Origin: Ornithinibacter aureus | GTDB lineage: Bacteria > Actinomycetota > Actinomycetes > Actinomycetales > Dermatophilaceae | NCBI RefSeq assembly: GCF_009858245.1 | Contig: NZ_VMSB01000001.1 | Span: forward strand, 2,547,623 to 2,611,622 | Length of the DNA: 64,000 nt | Direction: 5' to 3' | In this document: positions 44,046-52,906 of the stretch, in pieces | Layout of the letters: each line of letters opens with the position of its first letter | How positions within the stretch are numbered: the first letter of the stretch is position 1 | Notes under the pieces: model-generated | What the model was told of the DNA's origin: nothing | Database searches by the model: none | What the model saw: only the letters and a program-made list of their open reading frames with translations | Position numbers and translations under genes: made by a program

Positions 44046-45248
44046 ATGAGTGCCTCATCGTCGATGCCGAAGCGCCCCTCCGACCCGCTCGACCTCATCG
44101 ACCTCGACAGCCAGCTGAGCGACGAGGAGAAGGCGATCCGGGCGGCCACCCGCCAGGTGTGCGCCGACGTCGTCGACCCGCACGTCATGCAGTGGTACGA
44201 GGACGGCGACCTGCCGGCCCGCGACCTCGCGCTGGAGTTCGGCAAGGTCGGGCTGCTCGGCATGCACCTCGAGGGGTACGGCTGCGCGGGCATGTCGGCC
44301 GTCGACTACGGCCTGGCCTGCCTGGAGCTCGAGGCGAGCGACTCCGGCATCCGGTCCCTGGTGTCGGTGCAGGGCAGCCTCGCGATGTTCGCGATCTGGC
44401 GTTTTGGCACCGAGGAGCACAAGCAGCAGTGGCTGCCGCGGATGGCTCCCGGTGAGGCGATCGGCTGCTTCGGCCTGACCGAGCCCGACCACGGCTCCGA
44501 CCCGGCCTCGATGCGCACCCGCGCCCGCAAGGATGGCGACGACTGGGTGCTGAACGGCTCGAAGATGTGGATCACCAACGGCTCGATCGCCGACGTCGCC
44601 GTGGTGTGGGCGAACGCGGGCGAGGAGCACGGCGGCATCCGCGGCTTCGTGGTGCCCACCGACACACCGGGATTCGCGGCGCACAAGATCACCCACAAGA
44701 TGTCGCTGCGGGCCTCGGTGACCTCGGAGCTCACCTTCGAGAACCTGCGCCTCCCCGCAGATGCCGTGTTCCCCGACGTCACGGGGTTGAAGGGCCCGCT
44801 CGCGTGCCTGTCGGAGGCACGCTACGGCATCGTCTGGGGAGCGCTCGGCGCAGCGCGGTCATCGCTGGATGCTGCGCGGCGGTACTCGATGGAGCGGATC
44901 CAGTTCGGGCGGCCGATCGCCGGGTTCCAGCTCACCCAGGCCAAGCTCGCGAACATGGCCACCGAGCTGCAGCTCGGCCAGCTGCTCGCGCTGCACCTCG
45001 GGCGGCGCAAGGACACCGTGGGCCTGCGCCCCGAGCAGGTCTCGGTCGGCAAGTACAACAACATCACCAAGGCCATCGAGATCTGTCGCACGGCCCGCAC
45101 GATCCTCGGCGCCAACGGGGTGAGCGGGGAGTACCCGGTGCTGCGGCACGCCAACAACCTCGAGTCGGTGCTGACGTACGAGGGCACGGTCGAGATGCAC
45201 ACGCTCGTCATCGGGCAGGCGCTCACGGGGGAGTCGGCCTTCCGCTGA
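44046..45248 (+). CDS. Acyl-CoA dehydrogenase (glutaryl-CoA dehydrogenase-like)
   Basis: 400 aa, ATG at 44046. Flavin/substrate motifs GCFGLTEPDHGSDPASM and WITNGSIADVAVVWA, catalytic-base region LTYEGTVEMHTLVIG (Glu in YEGT), and RIQFGRPIAGFQLTQAKLA. SVQGSLAMFAIWRFGTEEH resembles GcdH. Oxidises a short-chain or glutaryl-CoA using FAD. Confidence 0.88.
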   Translation: MSASSSMPKRPSDPLDLIDLDSQLSDEEKAIRAATRQVCADVVDPHVMQWYEDGDLPARDLALEFGKVGLLGMHLEGYGCAGMSAVDYGLACLELEASDSGIRSLVSVQGSLAMFAIWRFGTEEHKQQWLPRMAPGEAIGCFGLTEPDHGSDPASMRTRARKDGDDWVLNGSKMWITNGSIADVAVVWANAGEEHGGIRGFVVPTDTPGFAAHKITHKMSLRASVTSELTFENLRLPADAVFPDVTGLKGPLACLSEARYGIVWGALGAARSSLDAARRYSMERIQFGRPIAGFQLTQAKLANMATELQLGQLLALHLGRRKDTVGLRPEQVSVGKYNNITKAIEICRTARTILGANGVSGEYPVLRHANNLESVLTYEGTVEMHTLVIGQALTGESAFR

Positions 45249-45260
45249 CGCGCGACGGCC

Positions 45261-45356
45261 CCAGAGGTGTACCCCAAGTGACCAATAGGTCGATCTGGGG
45301 ACGGGCAGGGCCGTCCAGGGTGTACCCCGAGTGACCTATTGGTCGATTGGGGTACA
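45261..45356. repeat. Pair of GACCNATNGGTC elements between genes
   Basis: Two direct copies of a roughly 37-bp unit (GTGTACCCCAAGTGACC... near 45268 and GTGTACCCCGAGTGACC... near 45320). Each unit is itself an inverted repeat with GTACCCC/GGGG outer arms. The core loop is AATA in the first and TATT in the second. Same element as in copA, bioA and the E2 gene. Confidence 0.9.
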
Positions 45357-45472
45357 TGGCATGTCGGGGATCTCGTTTGCTCGGCGAGGGCCTCGGGCCG
45401 CAGGATGGTCCTTTGCCCCTGTGTTCAATGCCCTGCTTTTCACCTGCCCTTGCTGGCCATCGGAGTTTCGTC

Positions 45473-46678
45473 GTGTTGTCCGCCTACGCCCCGCTCTTCC
45501 GTGTGCCCGGAGCCCTGCGCTTCATCGCCGGCACCGCGCTCTCGCGCACCGGGGGGTCGATGTTCGGTGTGGCCGTCATCGTCATGGTCAGCGAACGCCG
45601 GGGCTCCTTCGGGGTGGCCGGCGCGGTGTCGGCCGTGGGGGTGGCCGTCCTCGCGGTCGCCGGGCCGGTCATCGGGCGGCTCATCGACAAGCACGGCCAG
45701 CGTCGCGTGGCCCTGCCGTTCATCCTCCTGTCGTCGTGCGCCGGAGCCCTCACGGCCTACTTCTCCTGGTCCGACGCCCCCGTGTGGACACTCTTCGTGT
45801 TCTACGGCCTGAGCGCCGTGCTGCCCGAGCCGGGGCCGATGTCGCGGGCGCGCTGGGCCCACATCTTCCGCGACGACCCAGACCAGCTGCACACGGCGAT
45901 GTCCTTCGAGCAGGTGGCTGACGAGGCGTCCTTCGTGCTGGGCCCGGTGGTGGCCGTGCTCGTGTCGACCCTGTGGTTCCCCGAGGCCGGCCTCATCCTG
46001 GCCGAGATCCTCTTCACCGCGGGCATGCTCATCTTCCTTGCGGCGCGGGCCACCGAGCCGCCGATCGTGCCGCACGCCGACCGCCCCGGTGGGCTCGCGG
46101 TGCGCCGCCCCGGCCTGCTGCTCGTCGCCACGGCCCTGGTGATGACCGGGATGATCTTCGGCGGCAACGAGGTCATCGCCGTTGCCTTCGCCGACGAGGC
46201 GGGCACCAAGACGTTCTCGAGCATCGTGCTCGGGGCCTTCGCGCTGGGGTCGACGATCGCCGGTCTGGTCTTCGGCGCCGGGGTCTTCCGCTCGACGATG
46301 ACCCACCGCCTGCTGCTCGCCGCGGGCGGGATGTTCCTGCTCGAGGTGCCGGCCCTGTTCGTCGACGGGCTCTGGCCCCTCGCGGTGGTCATGTTCATCG
46401 CCGGCTCGGCCACCGCCCCCCTGCTCATCACCAGCCTGTCCCTCGCTCAGCGACTGGTGCCCAAGGCGCTGGTGACCGAGGGCATGGCGGTGGCGATCAC
46501 CGGCATCCTCATCGGGATCTCCCTCGGGTCGGCCATCGCGGGCTGGGCCATCGAGGCCTGGAGCGCACAGGCGGCGTATGCCGTGCCGATCGCCGCGGGG
46601 GCGTGCGCCTTCGCGATCATCGGGGTTCGCTACCGGCACCTCGAGCGGGCCGAGCTCGCCGCGGCCGAGTACCACTGA
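45473..46678 (+). CDS. MFS transporter
   Basis: 401 aa from the GTG at 45473, CGGAG 7 nt upstream; in-frame sequence before it is repeat-derived. Twelve membrane helices in two halves of six. Loop 2-3 motif GRLIDKHGQRRVALP (MFS motif A). Drug or metabolite efflux by family; the YajR/Bcr-like substrate is unknown. Confidence 0.85.
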   Translation: MLSAYAPLFRVPGALRFIAGTALSRTGGSMFGVAVIVMVSERRGSFGVAGAVSAVGVAVLAVAGPVIGRLIDKHGQRRVALPFILLSSCAGALTAYFSWSDAPVWTLFVFYGLSAVLPEPGPMSRARWAHIFRDDPDQLHTAMSFEQVADEASFVLGPVVAVLVSTLWFPEAGLILAEILFTAGMLIFLAARATEPPIVPHADRPGGLAVRRPGLLLVATALVMTGMIFGGNEVIAVAFADEAGTKTFSSIVLGAFALGSTIAGLVFGAGVFRSTMTHRLLLAAGGMFLLEVPALFVDGLWPLAVVMFIAGSATAPLLITSLSLAQRLVPKALVTEGMAVAITGILIGISLGSAIAGWAIEAWSAQAAYAVPIAAGACAFAIIGVRYRHLERAELAAAEYH

Positions 46679-46691
46679 CCCCCGCCTCTTC

Positions 46692-46768
46692 CCCGACTTC
46701 GTGCGACGTCGGTGCGGATCTCTGGGCTGAATCGCGCCGGGGTCGCACGCAAGTCGCACGAAGTCGGG
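46692..46768. terminator. CGACTTCGTGCGAC hairpin repeat, copy 2
   Basis: CCCGACTTCGTGCGAC (46692-46707) and its perfect complement (46753-46768). Between the convergent ends of the MFS gene and the PTS IIC gene. Same arms as 18861-18933, different loop. Confidence 0.8.
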
Positions 46769-46812
46769 TCGGGGGTCGGGTGTGAGGGTCGGAGGAGGAG
46801 GTCGGATGCCGG

Positions 46813-48048
46813 TCAGCTCGCCGCGTCGTCGGCGTCCTCCTCACGCCCGGGCGTGCGCAGGTTCCACCGGCGGATGACGAACCGGAACAGCACGTAGTAG
46901 ACCACCGCGTACCCCAGCCCCATGACGACGAGCAGGGCCGGTCTCGTGGCGATGTTCCAGTTCAGCAGGAAGTCGAACAGCCCTGCGCTGAAGCCGAACC
47001 CGCTGCGCACCTCAAGGGCGTTCGCCAGCGCCATCGACGTGCCGGTGAGCACGGCGTGCACGACGTACAGCGGCCAGGCGACGAACATGAAGGCGAACTC
47101 GATGGGTTCGGTCACCCCGGTGAGGAACGCCGTGAGCGCCACCGACGCCATCAGCCCACCGACGGCCTTCTTCGCCTTGGGCTTGGCCTCCTGGTAGATC
47201 GCGAGGGCGGCAGCGGGCAGGGCGAACATCATGATGGGGAAGAACCCGCTCATGAACGCCCCAGCGGTCGGGTCGCCCTTGAGGAAGCGCGCGATGTCGC
47301 CCTGCACGGTGTCGCCACCGGCGGGCGTGTACTCGCCGAGCACGAACCACGGCACCGAGTTGAGGATGTGGTGCAGGCCGAGCGGGATGAGGAGGCGGTT
47401 GGCGGTGCCGTAGATGAAGCCGCCGATGATCGAGTTCGCGGCGACCCACTCACCGAGGCCGGTCAGCACGGTGTCGAACGCCGGGTAGATGATCGCGAGC
47501 AGCACCGCGAGCACGAGGGTCGCGAAGCCGGTGACGATCGGCACGAACCGCCGACCACCGAAGAAGGCCAGGTAGGGCGGCAGCGATATCCGGTAGTAGC
47601 GCTGCCACAGCACGGCGGCGATGAGCCCGCACAGGATGCCGCCGAGCACGCCGTAGTTGACCAGTTCCTGGTCCTCACCCGGTTTGGGGGCCGGGAGGAT
47701 GAAGGGGGATACGGCATCCCCGACGCCCTTGAAGACGAGGTAACCGACGACCGCCGCCAGCGCCGTCGACCCGTCGGCCTTCTTCGCGACGCCGATGGCC
47801 ACGCCGACGGCGAACAGCAGGGGCAGGTTCGCGAACAGGGCCCCGCCGCCGGCACCGACGACGGCGGCGACCTTCTCCCAGCCCAGGCCGTCGCGCCCGA
47901 GCAGGTCGGGTTGGCCCAGGCGCAGCATGAGGGCGGCGACCGGAAGGGCCGCGATCGGCAACATGAGGCTGCGGCCGAACTTCTGCAGCGGCGCCAGGTT
48001 GAGGCGCTTCTTGTCCGGGCCGGCAGCGGCGACGTCAGCCGTGGTCAT
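46813..48048 (-). CDS. PTS N-acetylglucosamine-type IIC permease
   Basis: 411 aa, about ten membrane segments. PTS EIIC of the glucose/GlcNAc superfamily: LMLPIAALPVAALMLRLG, the sugar-contact GLHHILNSVPWF, and FLTGVTEPIEFAFMFVAW. No IIA or IIB domain is fused, so it needs the separate IIB encoded divergently 86 bp away. Transports and phosphorylates GlcNAc or a related hexose. Confidence 0.9.
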   Translation of the reverse strand: MTTADVAAAGPDKKRLNLAPLQKFGRSLMLPIAALPVAALMLRLGQPDLLGRDGLGWEKVAAVVGAGGGALFANLPLLFAVGVAIGVAKKADGSTALAAVVGYLVFKGVGDAVSPFILPAPKPGEDQELVNYGVLGGILCGLIAAVLWQRYYRISLPPYLAFFGGRRFVPIVTGFATLVLAVLLAIIYPAFDTVLTGLGEWVAANSIIGGFIYGTANRLLIPLGLHHILNSVPWFVLGEYTPAGGDTVQGDIARFLKGDPTAGAFMSGFFPIMMFALPAAALAIYQEAKPKAKKAVGGLMASVALTAFLTGVTEPIEFAFMFVAWPLYVVHAVLTGTSMALANALEVRSGFGFSAGLFDFLLNWNIATRPALLVVMGLGYAVVYYVLFRFVIRRWNLRTPGREEDADDAAS

Positions 48049-48134
48049 GGCGGTGGAGCCTCCTCAAAGGCAAGTCGGTGAGAGGCTGACTCCATCACAC
48101 CGGCGCGACGAATGCCCGAAAGGACCCTCCCGGC

Positions 48135-48368
48135 ATGAGCAGCAAGGCCCAGCAGATCCTGATCGCCCTCGGCGGCGCGGACAACATCATCGAGATCGAG
48201 CCGTGCATCACCCGCCTGCGCACCGAGGTCCACGACCCGTCGGTCGTCGACGAGGCCGCGCTCAAGGCAGCCGGTGCCCACGGCGTCATCCGGGCAGGGT
48301 CGGTCGTCCAGGTCGTCGTCGGGCCCGAGGCCGACAACCTCGCCGAGGACATCGAGGACCTGATGTGA
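48135..48368 (+). CDS. PTS glucose/GlcNAc-type IIB protein
   Basis: 77 aa. IIEIEPCITRLR contains the phosphorylated Cys and its Arg partners; GVIRAGSVVQVVVGPEADNLAEDI completes the IIB fold. Transfers phosphate from a IIA protein (not in this window) to the sugar held by the divergent IIC. Stop overlaps the HAD phosphatase start (GTGA). Confidence 0.93.
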   Translation: MSSKAQQILIALGGADNIIEIEPCITRLRTEVHDPSVVDEAALKAAGAHGVIRAGSVVQVVVGPEADNLAEDIEDLM

Positions 48369-49045
48369 GCAGCGGCGACCCAGCGGCGGGCCAGCAGCCC
48401 ACCGCCGGCCGCCCGCACGCCCTCCTGCTCGACCTCGACGGCACCCTCGTGGACTCCGAGCCGATCCACCGGGCCGGGTTCGAGCGGTGGTTCGCCCACC
48501 GCGGCTGGGCGTTCGACCGTGAGGTGGCCTCGCTGTTCACCGGGCGGCGGGCCGACGACGTCTTCCGCACCGTCGAGGGGCCGTGGAGCGGCGGGGACCC
48601 GACGCAGATGTTCCACGAGATCGTCGCCATGGTGCCCCGCGACCGCCTGCCGGATGCCGTGCCGGGCGCGGTGGCGAGCATCGAGCGGGCGCTCGCGGCC
48701 GGCATCCCGCTGGCGCTCGTCACGTCAGCCGGGGGCCGGTGGGCCGACAAGGCGCTGGCCGCGCTCGGGGGCATCGACCGGTTCGACGTCGTCGTCACCC
48801 GCGACGACGTGAGCGTGGGCAAGCCGGACCCGTCGGGGTATGCGCTCGCCTGCGAACGACTGGGGGTGGATGCCGGCTGCGCCCTCGCGTGTGAGGACGC
48901 GCCTCAGGGGGTGGTCGCCGCCGTCGCGGCCGGGGTCGGCACGGTCGTCGGGGTGACGACGAGCTTCTCCGACCAGGTGCTGCGCGAGGCCGGGGCGCAC
49001 GCGACGTTGCCGGACCTCACCGGCATTCCTGCTCTGCTCCGGTGA
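48365..49045 (+). CDS. HAD-superfamily sugar-phosphatase-like hydrolase
   Basis: 226 aa, GTG at 48365 overlapping the IIB stop. Motif I LLLDLDGTLVDSEP, motif II LVTSAGG, Lys in VSVGKPDPSGYALA, acidic motif CEDAPQGVVAA: b-PGM-like HAD. Coupling to a PTS IIB suggests it dephosphorylates the imported sugar-phosphate, an inference from position. Confidence 0.88.
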   Translation: MSSGDPAAGQQPTAGRPHALLLDLDGTLVDSEPIHRAGFERWFAHRGWAFDREVASLFTGRRADDVFRTVEGPWSGGDPTQMFHEIVAMVPRDRLPDAVPGAVASIERALAAGIPLALVTSAGGRWADKALAALGGIDRFDVVVTRDDVSVGKPDPSGYALACERLGVDAGCALACEDAPQGVVAAVAAGVGTVVGVTTSFSDQVLREAGAHATLPDLTGIPALLR

Positions 49046-49049
49046 CCCT

Positions 49050-49122
<73 letters not shown>

Positions 49123-49142
49123 TGACCCACCGGCCACTGCCA

Positions 49143-49204
49143 GTCGAGAGTAGGCAACTCGCCGTCTGCACCCACGTGCAGACGGCGAGTTGCCTACTCT
49201 CGAC
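49143..49204. terminator. 29-bp perfect inverted repeat between convergent genes
   Basis: Arms begin GTCGAGAGTAGGCAACTC (49143-49171) and are matched exactly by 49176-49204 around a 4-nt loop. It sits between the phosphatase and the DHA2 gene ends. Long enough to act as a bidirectional terminator; its length and perfection are unusual. Confidence 0.9.
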
Positions 49205-49220
49205 CCGGGGGGTGGGTGGG

Positions 49221-50927
49221 TCACTCGGCGATGGCGCGCTCGCTGTAGCCCGAGCTCTTGCGCAGCTCGACGTTGGGCAGCATCAGCATGACGAGGAAGC
49301 CGAGCACCATGACGGCCGACCCGGTGAGGAAGACCAGGTCCATCGCCTCGGAGAACCCGATGAGGAACGGCTTGGCCAGGCGCTCGTCGAGGCCGGTGAG
49401 GAACGAGCTGTCCTCCAGCACACCGGTGGCCGCACCGCCCCCGGACTGGGCGGCAGCGAACTGCTCGGCGACCGCGGCATTGGTCGGGTCGGCCAGGGCG
49501 GCCTGGAACTCCTGCGTCGGTACGGCCGCGGCCAGCGCGGTCGTGATCTTCTCCGACGCCGTCGAGAACAGGATCGACAGGAACACGGCGGTGCCGAGCG
49601 TGCCACCGATCTGGCGGGTGAACGTGGCCGTCGAGGTGGCGACCCCGATCTGCTGCGGCGGCACGGCATTCTGCACGGCCAGGGTGAGCGGCTGGAAGTT
49701 GAAGCCCAGCCCCACGCCGAACATGGTCATGACGATCATCGTCTGCCACAGCGGGGTGTCGTAGGCGACGTAGTGGAAGATGAACAGCGAGATCGTGAGC
49801 AGGGCCGAACCGACGATGGGGAAGAGCCGGTAGCGGCCGGTGCGGGAGATGATCTGGCCGCTCAGGATCGAGCCGATCATGATGCCGAGGGTCATCGGCA
49901 GCAGCAGCAGCCCGGCCTCGGTGGGCGTCGCACCCTTGACGATCTGCAGGTAGAGCGGCAGGGCGGCCAGGCCGCCGAACATCGCGACACCGATGAGCAC
50001 CGAGGCGATCGAGGCCACCCCGACGGTCTTGTTGCGGAACATCGCGAGCGGCAGGATCGCCTCCTCGCCCATGCGGTGCTCCTGCCAGAAGAAGCCGATG
50101 GCGGCGACGACACCGATGACGTAGCAGATGATCGCGTTCGTGGAGCCCCAGCCCCACTCGCGGCCCTGCTCGGCGACCAGCAGCAGCGGCACGAGCGAGA
50201 GCGAGAGCAGCGCGGCCCCGGCCCAGTCGATGCGGTGATCCAGGCGGGTGTGGCGCAGGTGCAGCGTCTTGGTCACGACGGCGAGGGCCGCGAAGCCGAT
50301 CGGCACGTTGACGAGGAAGACCCAGCGCCAGCCGTCGATGCCCAGGATGCTGCTCTGGCCGGCGAAGAACCCGCCGATGACCGGGCCGAGCACGGATGCG
50401 GTGCCGAACACGGCGAGGAAGTAGCCCTGGTACTTGGCGCGCTCGCGCGGGGGAACGATGTCGCCGATGATCGCCAGCGCCAGCGAGAACAGGCCGCCGG
50501 CGCCCAGACCCTGCACCGCGCGGTAGAACGCGAGCGAGCCCATCGAGGTGGCGAACGTGCACAGCACGGACCCGAGGATGAACAGCGAGATGGCGATGAT
50601 GAACAGCTTCTTGCGGCCGTAGATGTCGCCGAGCTTGCCGTAGAGCGGCGTGACGATCGTCGAGGTGATGAGGTAGGCGGTGGTCGCCCAGGCCTGGTGG
50701 TTCAGGCCCTGGAGGTCGTCGGCGATGGTCCGGATGGCCGTGGCGACGATGGTCTGGTCGAGCGCGGCGAGGAACATGCCCATCATCAGGCCGATGAGGA
50801 TGGTGACGATCTGCCGGTGGCTCAGCGGCCCGGCCGGGGCATCGGCCGCCGTGGCGGACGCCGCATCGGATGCCGTGCCGGACGCTGTTCCGGACGCCGG
50901 GTCGGCGGCGGGGGAGGAGGTGCTCAT
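49221..50927 (-). CDS. DHA2-family (14-TM) MFS multidrug efflux transporter
   Basis: 568 aa with fourteen membrane helices. Motif A GKLGDIYGRKKLF, LDQTIVATAIRTIADDL and motif C VLGPVIGGFF are the DHA2/EmrB set. The first 35 residues are a low-complexity tail (ASGTASGTASDAASATAAD) like that of siderophore permease 2. ATG at 50927 overlaps the MarR stop, so the regulator and pump are coupled. Confidence 0.9.
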   Translation of the reverse strand: MSTSSPAADPASGTASGTASDAASATAADAPAGPLSHRQIVTILIGLMMGMFLAALDQTIVATAIRTIADDLQGLNHQAWATTAYLITSTIVTPLYGKLGDIYGRKKLFIIAISLFILGSVLCTFATSMGSLAFYRAVQGLGAGGLFSLALAIIGDIVPPRERAKYQGYFLAVFGTASVLGPVIGGFFAGQSSILGIDGWRWVFLVNVPIGFAALAVVTKTLHLRHTRLDHRIDWAGAALLSLSLVPLLLVAEQGREWGWGSTNAIICYVIGVVAAIGFFWQEHRMGEEAILPLAMFRNKTVGVASIASVLIGVAMFGGLAALPLYLQIVKGATPTEAGLLLLPMTLGIMIGSILSGQIISRTGRYRLFPIVGSALLTISLFIFHYVAYDTPLWQTMIVMTMFGVGLGFNFQPLTLAVQNAVPPQQIGVATSTATFTRQIGGTLGTAVFLSILFSTASEKITTALAAAVPTQEFQAALADPTNAAVAEQFAAAQSGGGAATGVLEDSSFLTGLDERLAKPFLIGFSEAMDLVFLTGSAVMVLGFLVMLMLPNVELRKSSGYSERAIAE

Positions 50928-51400
50928 GACGTGGTCCTTGAGGTGAGGGTGGTCAGGGAGGTTTCGAGGTCCCTGGCGAAGTGGCGCAGGTGGGTCGAGA
51001 ACTGGGCGACGTCGTCGGGGTCCCAGTCGGCGAGCAGGCCCTGCATCCAGCGGTCGCGGTCGTCGCGGATGGCGAGGAGCAGGGCACGGCCCTCGTCGGT
51101 GAGGGTGAGGGCCTGGGCGCGGCGGTCGTCCGGGTCGGGCCCACGGTCGATGAAGCCGAGGTCGACCAGGGTGCGCACCTGGCGGCTCACGGTCGAGACG
51201 TCCGAGTGCAGCGCCTCGGCGAGGGCTGACACGCGCTTGGGTGCAGCGACGAGGTGGAACAGCATCGGGTAGGCCATCGGGTCGACCTGCGGGTGCTGTC
51301 GTGGTGCGTGCTGGCGCACGAGGTGCAGCAGCTTCACCACCGTGATGAGGTCATCGCCCAGGATGGCCGTGGGCGAGGACCGCGGTGACGTGAACGGCAT
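50924..51400 (-). CDS. MarR-family repressor
   Basis: 158 aa from the ATG at 51400, GGAGGG 7 nt upstream; an ATG at 51427 lies inside the operator and lacks such a site. Winged helix VSALAEALHSDVSTVSRQVRTLVDLGFIDRGPDPDDRRA is standard MarR. Represses itself and the downstream DHA2 pump until a ligand binds. Confidence 0.9.
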   Translation of the reverse strand: MPFTSPRSSPTAILGDDLITVVKLLHLVRQHAPRQHPQVDPMAYPMLFHLVAAPKRVSALAEALHSDVSTVSRQVRTLVDLGFIDRGPDPDDRRAQALTLTDEGRALLLAIRDDRDRWMQGLLADWDPDDVAQFSTHLRHFARDLETSLTTLTSRTTS

Positions 51401-51417
51401 CCGATCACCCTCCGTGG

Positions 51418-51442
51418 ATAGTTGCATGAGTCAAGCAACTAT
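51418..51442. promoter_or_regulatory. MarR operator palindrome
   Basis: ATAGTTGC-N9-GCAACTAT is a perfect 8-bp-arm palindrome, 18-42 bp upstream of the MarR start. Expected binding site for the MarR dimer controlling the marR-DHA2 operon. Confidence 0.75.
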
Positions 51443-51535
51443 ATGGCGACGCGCCTCATTCCCGGCTCGGCGAACTTTCTCCGTCACCACTGGGACGACG
51501 GAATTCGCGGCACCACCGGATGCCGGGGGGCGGGG

Positions 51536-52009
51536 TCAGGCGTTCGTCGCGCCGAGGTGGGCGAGCAGGTTGTGACCGAAGCGCTGCCCCATGATCGCGA
51601 TGACTCCGCGCATGGCAGCGGTCACTCCCGGACGCAGGAGCCCGGGGAAGGGCAGGTCGACGGTGATGGTCATCGACGTCTCGAGGTGGGTGCCCCTGGG
51701 GTGTGGGGTCAGTGCGTAGTAGCCGACGACGCCCGCGGTCTCGGCGGCGCCCGGGGCGGGGTCGTGGGTGAAGTCGATGCGGTGCGGCTCGTCGAAGACC
51801 ATGAGCTCGCGGAAGGTGAAGGAAAAGCTCTTGCCGAGCACGGGCACCTTGGTCAGCTGCCACACCCAGTGCTCGCCGTGCTCGGTGACCGAGTGCAGGA
51901 ACGGGGTGAGCTGTGCGAGCAGGTCGGGGTCGGTGAGCACCTCCCACACCTCGTGCACCTGAGCGGTGACGTCGGCCACCGAGCGGTTCGAGGTCGTGAA
52001 CGTCGCCAC
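51536..52009 (-). CDS. SRPBCC-family (START-like) protein
   Basis: 157 aa. Polyketide_cyc2/SRPBCC fold: VHEVWEVLTDPDLLAQLTPFL (helix-grip start), HIDFTHDP-type strand MVFDEPHRIDFTHDPAPG, and a long C-terminal helix (AAMRGVIAIMGQRFGHNLLAHL). Binds a hydrophobic ligand; no catalysis predicted. Downstream partner of the mycothiol enzyme gene (21-bp gap). Confidence 0.8.
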   Translation of the reverse strand: MATFTTSNRSVADVTAQVHEVWEVLTDPDLLAQLTPFLHSVTEHGEHWVWQLTKVPVLGKSFSFTFRELMVFDEPHRIDFTHDPAPGAAETAGVVGYYALTPHPRGTHLETSMTITVDLPFPGLLRPGVTAAMRGVIAIMGQRFGHNLLAHLGATNA

Positions 52010-52030
52010 GGTGCCGCCCTCCTCAGCCCG

Positions 52031-52879
52031 TCACGGGGTGATCGTCAGGGCGGCCAGGACGCGCCGCGCGACGGTGTCGTCACCGTGGACCACGACATGC
52101 GCATCCTGAGGCCTGCGCCGGCCGCCGGCGAGGCGGGTCGCGACCTGGGTCGACATCGTCAGCGACGTCGCCACGGCATCCCCGTGGTCCTCGGCGCCGC
52201 CGGTGAACAGGGGGACACCGACGGCGCGGCCGTCATGCTCCTCGACGCGAGCCCCGGCGCGCCCGGTCGTCGGGCCGGTGAGGTCGAGCACGACGGCGTT
52301 CCCCGGCTCGATGGCCGCGGTCTTCGCGACGATCCGGGGCAGCGCCGCGAACAGCTGGGCCACGGCGTGCGCGGCTGCGCCGGAGTCCAACCCTCCGGGC
52401 CGGCCGAGCGCCTCGCGGATGTCCTGCTCGTGCATCCAGATGTCGAAGACGCGGATGCCGAGCAGCGCCCCGAGCGTCGTGGGGCCGAACGGGCCGGCCA
52501 CGGGGGTCTGCGCCCAGGCGGTGCCCGACCGGTAGAGCGCCAGGCGCTCGTCACGTCGCTCCTCGAGCTCGTCGAGCACCTCCTCGAGGCTGCGCCCGCG
52601 GCGTGACTCGAGATAGCGCTCGATGCGCTCGCCGAAGGCGTGCCGCACGTGGGCGTGGCCGCTGACGTCGACGTCGGGCTGGGGCTCGCCGGCCACCATC
52701 GCCTCGGCGCTCGCGATGTGGGCGAACTGGTCGAGCACGCTCCAGCCGGGGCAGTCGGTGGGCAGTGACTCGTCGCCGGGGCGCGTCGTTCGACCGAGGT
52801 CGATCACTGCCCGAACGGTGTGCGCGTAGGCGTCGACGAGCTCGCCGAGGTCGCTGGGCGCCGGGGGGTGCAGGGTCAT
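52031..52879 (-). CDS. Maleylpyruvate-isomerase-family mycothiol-dependent enzyme
   Basis: 282 aa from the ATG at 52879. MDMPI_N domain with the conserved LPTDCPGWSVLDQFAHIASAE, His and acidic metal ligands in RVFDIWMHEQDIREALG, and a C-terminal SCP2-like region. DinB fold, mycothiol as thiol cofactor. The precise reaction cannot be assigned. Confidence 0.82.
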   Translation of the reverse strand: MTLHPPAPSDLGELVDAYAHTVRAVIDLGRTTRPGDESLPTDCPGWSVLDQFAHIASAEAMVAGEPQPDVDVSGHAHVRHAFGERIERYLESRRGRSLEEVLDELEERRDERLALYRSGTAWAQTPVAGPFGPTTLGALLGIRVFDIWMHEQDIREALGRPGGLDSGAAAHAVAQLFAALPRIVAKTAAIEPGNAVVLDLTGPTTGRAGARVEEHDGRAVGVPLFTGGAEDHGDAVATSLTMSTQVATRLAGGRRRPQDAHVVVHGDDTVARRVLAALTITP

Positions 52880-52893
52880 CCGGCCACAGTACC

Positions 52894-52899
52894 TACGCT
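52894..52899 (+). promoter_or_regulatory. -10 hexamer for leaderless CopD-CtaG mRNA
   Basis: TACGCT ends 7 nt before the ATG at 52907, with no Shine-Dalgarno sequence. Consistent with a transcript starting at the A of ATG. Confidence 0.5.
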
Positions 52900-52906
52900 G
52901 GTGCCC

